Shown here: piece after piece, positions 42,436 through 47,801 of the stretch
Layout: the number at the start of each line of letters is the position of its first letter
How positions within the stretch are numbered: the first letter of the stretch is position 1
Source: Thermodesulfobacteriota bacterium
GTDB taxonomy: Bacteria > Desulfobacterota > BSN033 > UBA1163
DNA: 47,801 bases
Direction: 5' to 3'
Assembly: GCA_030017685.1 (NCBI GenBank)
Contig: JASEHH010000015.1
Span: forward strand, 1-47,801
Translations under genes and position numbers: made by a program
The notes under the pieces: model-generated
What the model was told of the DNA's origin: nothing
The model's database searches: none
The model's input: the letters and a program-made list of their open reading frames with translations, nothing else

Positions 42436-43068
42436 ATGATTCGTTACATCGAAGGAAAATTGTTAAAGAAGGAAGAGGATCGGGTGGTCATTCTGGCCAA
42501 TGGGGTGGGTTATGAAATCCTCCTTCCCGCCATTGTTCGAAAGACCATCCAACCCAGGAAAGCGGGTGAGGATGGAGAGGTCGTCAAATTCTACATCCAT
42601 TACCACCAGACGGAGAGGCAGCCTAAACCCACGCTCATCGGGTTTAACTACGAACCGGAGAAGGAGTTCTTCGAGAAATTCATCACGGTGGAGGATATCG
42701 GTCCGCTCACGGCCGTGAAAGCCCTTGTCCAGCCCATCCCCAAGATTGCTAAGGCCATTGAAGAGAGGGATTCGAAGACCCTTGAAAGCTTGAAGGGTGT
42801 CGGAAGGAGGACTGCGGATAAGATTATCGCAACGCTTCAGGGAAAGGTCGGGAAATTCGCCCTGATGAGAGAGGATCAGATTCCGATTGAAGTAGAAGTC
42901 GTGGACTTCAAGAAACAGGTGGAGGAGGTTCTGGTGAGGGACCTCGGCCACAAAATGGGCGAGGCACAGAAACTGGTCCATGAAGCGATGTTGAGGAATC
43001 CGAATATCTCCACACCCGAGGAACTCTTTGAAGAAGTTTACCGGGGCCAGAAGGGGGCCTCATCTTAA
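42436..43068 (+). CDS. ruvA: Holliday junction branch-migration protein RuvA
   Basis: This 210-residue DNA-binding subunit grips the four-way junction and loads RuvB. It has the N-terminal OB domain (MIRYIEGKLLKKEEDRVVILANGVGYEILLP), the helix-hairpin-helix core (FEKFITVEDIGPLTAVKAL and TLESLKGVGRRTADKIIATLQGKVG) and a C-terminal domain that contacts RuvB. The length is normal. It lies 12 bases before ruvB. The ribosome site is modest (AAGGAGAG at some distance, then AAAGAAG). Confidence 0.95.
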   Translation: MIRYIEGKLLKKEEDRVVILANGVGYEILLPAIVRKTIQPRKAGEDGEVVKFYIHYHQTERQPKPTLIGFNYEPEKEFFEKFITVEDIGPLTAVKALVQPIPKIAKAIEERDSKTLESLKGVGRRTADKIIATLQGKVGKFALMREDQIPIEVEVVDFKKQVEEVLVRDLGHKMGEAQKLVHEAMLRNPNISTPEELFEEVYRGQKGASS

Positions 43069-43080
43069 AGGAGCAGGAAG

Positions 43081-44118
43081 ATGACTGAAGAGGAGAAAGG
43101 GCTGGGTCAGGAGAGGCCGGAAATCGAGGATTACCTCGATCTGAGGCCCAAAAAGCTTTCGGAGTATATCGGACAGGGACAGGTCGTCGAGACCCTGGAG
43201 ATTGCGATCGAGGCGGCGAAGAAACGGGGAGAACCTCTGGATCACATCCTTTTTCATTCCCCTCCGGGACTGGGAAAAACAACCCTTGCCCATATCATCG
43301 CCACAGAGATGGGCGTGCAGATCGTGACCTCCTCGGGCCCTGCCCTCGAAAAAGGAGGGGATTTGATCAGTATCCTCACCCACCTGGAAAAGGGCGATGT
43401 CCTCTTTATCGATGAGATCCATCGCCTTCCCAAGATCGTGGAGGAGTTTCTCTATCCGGCCATGGAGGATTTCTGTATCGATTTTATTTTTGACAAGGGA
43501 GCCCACGCACGAAGCCACCGGTATCGGCTGGAGCGGTTCACGCTCGTCGGAGCCACCACGCGGGCCGGTCTCCTCTCCGCCCCCCTCCGTGAACGGTTCG
43601 GGATATTGAGGAATCTCGAGTTCTATTCTCTCGAGGAACTGGGCCGGGTAGTCAAGCGCTCCGCCGCGCTCCTGGGCGTGCCCATCGATCGGGAAGGAAC
43701 AGAGGAGATCGCCAAGCGTTCGAGGGGCACACCGAGAATTTCGAATCGTCTCCTCAAGAGGGTGAGAGATTATGCCGAGATCCGCGGGGATGGGAAGATC
43801 ACGAAAGAGATTACCGATGAGGCATTGCGTCTCGAAGGGGTGGATGAGATGGGTTTAACCAGTCTCGACCGAAGGTTCCTGGAGACCATCATCCGCTATT
43901 ATAAGGGAGGGCCGGTGGGTCTGGAAGCGATCGCCGCAACCCTACAGGAAGAGTCCGATACGCTGGTCGATATGGTGGAGCCTTTTCTTCTTAAGATCGG
44001 CCTTGTGGCAAGGATGCAGAACGGAAGAAAGGCAACGGAATTGGCCTACGAACATTTCGGGATTCCCTATCATGAGTCCGGAAGACAGCTCTCGCTGCCC
44101 ACCCGCAAAAAACATTAA
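43081..44118 (+). CDS. ruvB: Holliday junction branch-migration ATPase RuvB
   Basis: This 345-residue hexameric ATPase drives branch migration on RuvA-bound junctions. It shows Walker [11 protein letters not shown] (60-69), Walker [11 protein letters not shown], sensor 1 [20 protein letters not shown], the arginine motif [17 protein letters not shown], and the C-terminal winged helix ([16 protein letters not shown]). The ATG follows an AAAGGAGCAGG site and is 12 bases after ruvA. Confidence 0.97.
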   Translation: MTEEEKGLGQERPEIEDYLDLRPKKLSEYIGQGQVVETLEIAIEAAKKRGEPLDHILFHSPPGLGKTTLAHIIATEMGVQIVTSSGPALEKGGDLISILTHLEKGDVLFIDEIHRLPKIVEEFLYPAMEDFCIDFIFDKGAHARSHRYRLERFTLVGATTRAGLLSAPLRERFGILRNLEFYSLEELGRVVKRSAALLGVPIDREGTEEIAKRSRGTPRISNRLLKRVRDYAEIRGDGKITKEITDEALRLEGVDEMGLTSLDRRFLETIIRYYKGGPVGLEAIAATLQEESDTLVDMVEPFLLKIGLVARMQNGRKATELAYEHFGIPYHESGRQLSLPTRKKH

Positions 44119-44261
44119 GGATGTTTTAAAGTATCCATCTCCTGCACCTACCCTATTTCTTTATTGATTTTCCTGTCCTGATTTAGTAAACTCTCATCCA
44201 TTAAAAGGATTTCCTAAAACATATACTTAGACTCCCCCCATAGTTTAGACGTGAGTCCGAA

Positions 44262-47200
44262 GTGGAAGAAAAAACCATTAACCCCGGCCAGATAATTACT
44301 GGCACACTCTTTAACGAGCCTATGAGGGTGGAGACGGTCCGTGCCAATGGGCCTGACACATGGATAGTTGGGTTGGTTGGCACCCAATCGGAGCGGTTCC
44401 GGAGCGTTACCCTTACTTCACGAGATATTGAAGCGCTAACCATCTTCGATGTTACCTCCACTTATGACGGTGACGGCCGCCTCCTTCGACTTGGCCTACA
44501 GGCTTACTCCCTTGGGATTGCTTATGAATATGATCCATACTTCGGGCTCTCCATCTCACGCGTCGATCCATTGCCGCACCAGCTCGAGGCGATCTACGAC
44601 TATCTGCTCAAGCTCGCCCGTGTGCGATTCCTCCTGGCTGACGATGCCGGTGCTGGTAAGACAATTATGGCAGGGCTCCTTATTCGGGAACTGAAACTCA
44701 GGGGATTGGCTGATCGCACCCTGATCGTGTGTCCTGCGAACCTGACCTTTCAGTGGCAGAGGGAACTCAATGAGAAGTTCGATGAGAAGTTCAAGGTATT
44801 AAAAGGTGGGGAAATTCGTGACCAGTTTGGGATCAACCAGTGGTTGGAACAGAAACAGGTTATCACATCCCTCGATCTCGCAAAGCGTTCAGAGATCCTA
44901 CCAGGATTGCGCCAAGTTCATTGGGATCTCACAATCGTGGACGAGGCACATCGGATGTCCGCCTTTGATCTGGAGCATAAGACCCTAAGGTACCGTTTGG
45001 GTGAGCTGCTTCGTGATGCAAGTGATCACCTACTCCTCCTTACAGCAACGCCTCACAAAGGGGATCCAATCAATTTTAGTTTCTTTTTGCAACTTCTCGA
45101 CCAGGATGCCTATGCCGATGTCCGCTCTATCCGGGAGGCAATGAATCAGCGAAGGGCTCCATTTTACCTTCGGCGGACGAAGGAAGCCATGGTCTACTTT
45201 CCGGCGCGGCAGGCAGGTGGGACATGGGTGGCTGAGAAGATTTTCACCAAACGAATCCCCCATACCGTAGATTTCCAGATTGACGGCGCTGAATTCGACC
45301 TCTATCGCGATGTTACTCGTTTTGTGAAACAGCAAAGCGCTAAAGCTGCTGCTCAGGGTGATGACCCCCGTGCCCGTGCAGTTGGATTCCTCATGTCCCT
45401 GTATCAACGCCGTCTTGCTTCAAGCACCCATGCCATGCGGCACTCCTTAGAAAATCGTGCTAAAAGGCTTGAAGTGGGATTAAAGCGTGCCCACGAAATA
45501 ATCAGTTTGGTTCCTCCCGACCTTCCCGATCCAGAAGAGATCGAAGAGATGGAGGATTATGAACGAGAAAAATTAGAGAAAATGTTAGACGCCATTACCC
45601 TCGCTGCGAACGAAGAACAGATCCGTGAAGAGACCGATAAGTTGAAGCAGCTTGCAGAGCAAGCCCAGTTGGTCGAGGATTCAAGCGCTGAAGCCAAGTT
45701 GTCCCGTTTAAAAGACCTTCTTCATCAAGAGGGTTTTTTCGACCACCCCGAACAAAGGCTTCTCCTCTTCACTGAATTCAAAGACACACTCGACTACCTG
45801 ATGGGTCGTTTAAGAGAGTGGGGCTTTAAGATCGGATGCATTCATGGAGGCATGAAATCCGGCTTCCGAGATCAACCCGGCACTCGACTTTACACAGAGC
45901 AACAGTTCAAAGATGGAGATATCCAGATCCTTGTTGCTACTGAAGCAGCAGGGGAAGGCATCAACCTCCAATGCTGTCACATTCTTTTTAACTATGACAT
46001 TCCCTGGAATCCGAACCGACTTGAACAGCGAATGGGTCGTATTCATCGCTATGGCCAGAAGAGTGATTGCCTAATTTTTAACTTTGTAGCAACGAACACT
46101 ATCGAAGGTAAGGTGCTTCAGCGTCTTCTTGAAAAGCTTCAGGAGATCCGGGATGCCCTTGACGACGATGCAGTTTTCAATGTGGTTGGAGAAATTCTCC
46201 CTGCTGCTCATATCGAACGGGTTCTTCGTGATTATTATGCTGGACGATTAGGAGATGCAGACCTGGAGGACCGACTCCTTAAGAATGTTGACGAAAAACA
46301 GTTCAGGGCCATCTGTCAGAATGCTCTTGAAGGCCTCGCATCAAAAAAGCTAAACCTCGAGATGCTCGTTGAGCGCCGCGCCAGAGCCCAGGAGCGCCGA
46401 GTGGTACCTGAGACAATTGCTCGTTTTATGCGCGAATCTGCAGATTATATAGACTTCACCCTAAAAACCCACCCATCTCTTCCGCACACTTTTGATCCTG
46501 GTAGAACACCAACGACACTAAGGAACTATGAAAGCCAGCCTGACTGGAAGCTTTCACCACTGGTTACAAAGTATCCGCGATTTTCAACCGATCGTGATAC
46601 TGCCGAAACGAACAATCTGGAATGGGTCACGCCTGGTCATCCACTCTTTGAAGCTCTGCGCCGTCATGCCTTTAACCTGGCACAGGGAACTTTTGGTAAG
46701 GGCGCCTGTTTCTATTCTCTTCAACATGATACTCCGGCTCGTCTGGACTTCTACCGAGCACGTGTGGTTGACGGCCTTGGTCAAGTGATCCATGAACGTC
46801 TCTTTGTAGTGGAGCTGACGGCCAGTGGAACGGCTCGTTTGCAAGAGCCCAGCGTACTTGGGAATTTCCTGCCTGCCGTAGCTGCGTCATCAGCGAAGGC
46901 AGGTTCCCCTACTAATTTACCAGAAAATCTACCTCCTGTGGCAATACTTCCAGAGGCTACTGCGTGGCTCAATGAGAACGGTCTTATGCCTTTCCTGGAA
47001 GAAGTCTGTACTGAGCGCCTATCTGAAATTGATCGTATTGCAGCCCATGTAGAATTGTCACTTACCGAGCTTCTTCAGAAGGCTGATGAGGAGATCGGCA
47101 GATTAGCTTCAGAGGTTGAAAGAAAAGCTCCGGGAGCCGAAGGCCGCCTTGCCCAAGCAGAATCCCGTCACTCAGATCTTTTAGCTCGGCGAGAGAGACG

Positions 47201-47732
47201 CCGCCTTGAATTGGATAGGCAGCGCGCCCTTTCTCTTCAGTCGGTTGAGCGTATAACCAGTGTACTCATTCTCCTGCACCCTGAGAGAAAATCACCAGAG
47301 GTTCGGCGTCTACAACCAGATCCGGAAGTTGAAGCAACAGCGATGCAGGTGGCTATGGAGTATGAGAAAGAAAAGGGTCGTCAGGTTCATGACGTTCATG
47401 AAAAAAACTTTGGGTATGATTTGACGAGCTTAGACCTAAGTTCGGGTGAGCTTCGCCTTATCGAAGTTAAAGGAATCGGCGAAGTTACTGGGACTGTACT
47501 ACTTACACCCAATGAAAAAAGAGTTGCCGAAGATCGCCGTGAATGCTATTGGCTCTATGTAGTAACAAATTGCAAGAATGATCCGCAACTTCAAAACCCA
47601 ATTAAAGACCCAGCCCGCCTCCGGTGGCACGCAGTTAAAAAGGTCGATCATTACTATCTCTCAATAGATGCAGTCACCCATCCGATGCAGGTGAGGGAGG
47701 GAGAAATCCCTTATGGAGACAAAGATAAATGA
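44262..47732 (+). CDS. SNF2-family helicase with C-terminal DUF3883 (NOV-like) domain
   Basis: This 1156-residue protein looks like a defence-type DNA translocase. The SNF2 core has Walker A ADDAGAGKT at about residue 125, DEAH box IVDEAHRM at about 225, LLLTATPHKGD, and the C-terminal motifs LVATEAAGEGINLQ and RLEQRMGRIHRYGQ at about 588. A coiled, charged segment lies at about 415-480 and 960-1020. Near 1040-1110, GYDLTSLDLSSGELRLIEVKG fits the DUF3883 domain, with the E-x-K of nuclease-like folds. Proteins like this occur at the head of DISARM-type and related loci with a DNA methyltransferase next. The start is a GTG with no clear ribosome site; the family N-terminus (PGQIITGTLFNEPMRVE) supports it. 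Confidence 0.9.
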   Translation: MEEKTINPGQIITGTLFNEPMRVETVRANGPDTWIVGLVGTQSERFRSVTLTSRDIEALTIFDVTSTYDGDGRLLRLGLQAYSLGIAYEYDPYFGLSISRVDPLPHQLEAIYDYLLKLARVRFLLADDAGAGKTIMAGLLIRELKLRGLADRTLIVCPANLTFQWQRELNEKFDEKFKVLKGGEIRDQFGINQWLEQKQVITSLDLAKRSEILPGLRQVHWDLTIVDEAHRMSAFDLEHKTLRYRLGELLRDASDHLLLLTATPHKGDPINFSFFLQLLDQDAYADVRSIREAMNQRRAPFYLRRTKEAMVYFPARQAGGTWVAEKIFTKRIPHTVDFQIDGAEFDLYRDVTRFVKQQSAKAAAQGDDPRARAVGFLMSLYQRRLASSTHAMRHSLENRAKRLEVGLKRAHEIISLVPPDLPDPEEIEEMEDYEREKLEKMLDAITLAANEEQIREETDKLKQLAEQAQLVEDSSAEAKLSRLKDLLHQEGFFDHPEQRLLLFTEFKDTLDYLMGRLREWGFKIGCIHGGMKSGFRDQPGTRLYTEQQFKDGDIQILVATEAAGEGINLQCCHILFNYDIPWNPNRLEQRMGRIHRYGQKSDCLIFNFVATNTIEGKVLQRLLEKLQEIRDALDDDAVFNVVGEILPAAHIERVLRDYYAGRLGDADLEDRLLKNVDEKQFRAICQNALEGLASKKLNLEMLVERRARAQERRVVPETIARFMRESADYIDFTLKTHPSLPHTFDPGRTPTTLRNYESQPDWKLSPLVTKYPRFSTDRDTAETNNLEWVTPGHPLFEALRRHAFNLAQGTFGKGACFYSLQHDTPARLDFYRARVVDGLGQVIHERLFVVELTASGTARLQEPSVLGNFLPAVAASSAKAGSPTNLPENLPPVAILPEATAWLNENGLMPFLEEVCTERLSEIDRIAAHVELSLTELLQKADEEIGRLASEVERKAPGAEGRLAQAESRHSDLLARRERRRLELDRQRALSLQSVERITSVLILLHPERKSPEVRRLQPDPEVEATAMQVAMEYEKEKGRQVHDVHEKNFGYDLTSLDLSSGELRLIEVKGIGEVTGTVLLTPNEKRVAEDRRECYWLYVVTNCKNDPQLQNPIKDPARLRWHAVKKVDHYYLSIDAVTHPMQVREGEIPYGDKDK

Positions 47733-47797
47733 TGACCCTGTTCTTCCCCTCCCCCTCGACGGGCATAAGCGCTAACTTAATGCAGAGGTGAGAGAGG

Positions 47798-47801
47798 ATG
47801 T
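47798..47801 (+). CDS. possible start of the next gene at the right edge
   Basis: An ATG at 47798 follows GAGAGAGG, 65 bases after the helicase stop. Only the first codon is visible. A DNA methyltransferase or other defence gene is expected from the helicase type. Confidence 0.3.

Noticed and set aside
1-47801. CRISPR arrays
   Set aside because: The word-like intergenic repeats are short, uneven and self-complementary, with no constant repeat-spacer spacing and no cas gene.

Overview
This window looks like a piece of an anaerobic Desulfobacterota ('deltaproteobacterial') chromosome, probably a syntrophic or sulfate-reducing degrader of carboxylic acids. That is inference from gene content: many acyl-CoA dehydrogenases and beta-oxidation genes, fused TRAP/TAXI and tripartite tricarboxylate importers, a yebC-ruvCAB block, and many small palindromic intergenic elements. 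No rRNA, CRISPR array or transposase gene was seen.

Region A (1-21,100, almost all minus strand) reads as an uptake-and-degradation cluster. In transcription order it holds a TAXI solute receptor, a fused TRAP permease, a small secreted protein with a terminator, an acyl-CoA ligase, two different carboxyltransferase subunits, two dissimilar acyl-CoA dehydrogenases that look like a heteromeric pair, a 3-hydroxyacyl-CoA dehydrogenase, two more acyl-CoA dehydrogenases, an enoyl-CoA hydratase, a thiolase, a fused hydratase/dehydrogenase with its own promoter, and a branched-chain-amino-acid-type binding protein. An acid would be imported, activated to its CoA thioester, oxidised, possibly carboxylated or decarboxylated, and thiolysed. 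No biotin carboxylase or biotin carrier gene is present.

Region B (21,089-25,710) is a recombination-scarred stretch: an Lrp/AsnC regulator, a tRNA-like relic, a truncated thiolase N-terminus, a hydratase and a second 3-hydroxyacyl-CoA dehydrogenase that shares an identical 374-bp tract with the copy in region A, a long acyl-CoA dehydrogenase, and a thiolase C-terminal scrap fused to the end of tctA.

Region C (25,709-38,340) carries tctCBA behind an XRE-cupin regulator, a divergent DUF362 protein plus long-chain acyl-CoA ligase, and a complete liv ABC importer (livM-H-K-G-F) behind a near-consensus promoter. Region D (38,456-44,118) has a small unknown gene, tRNA-Val(CAC), a DUF4143 ATPase with a perfect consensus promoter and a 28-bp palindromic operator candidate, then yebC, ruvC, ruvA and ruvB. 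Region E (44,262-end) is a SNF2 helicase with a DUF3883-type C-terminus, likely the first gene of a DNA-modification or phage-defence locus cut by the window edge.

The strongest leads are: (1) the two carboxyltransferase subunits have lost opposite halves of the active-site motif set, suggesting an obligate heteromer; (2) two miniature mobile elements carry the same hairpin core inside different terminal inverted repeats, one with a 9-bp target duplication; (3) a TTCGTCA/TGACGAA motif recurs in the promoters of several transport and catabolic units.
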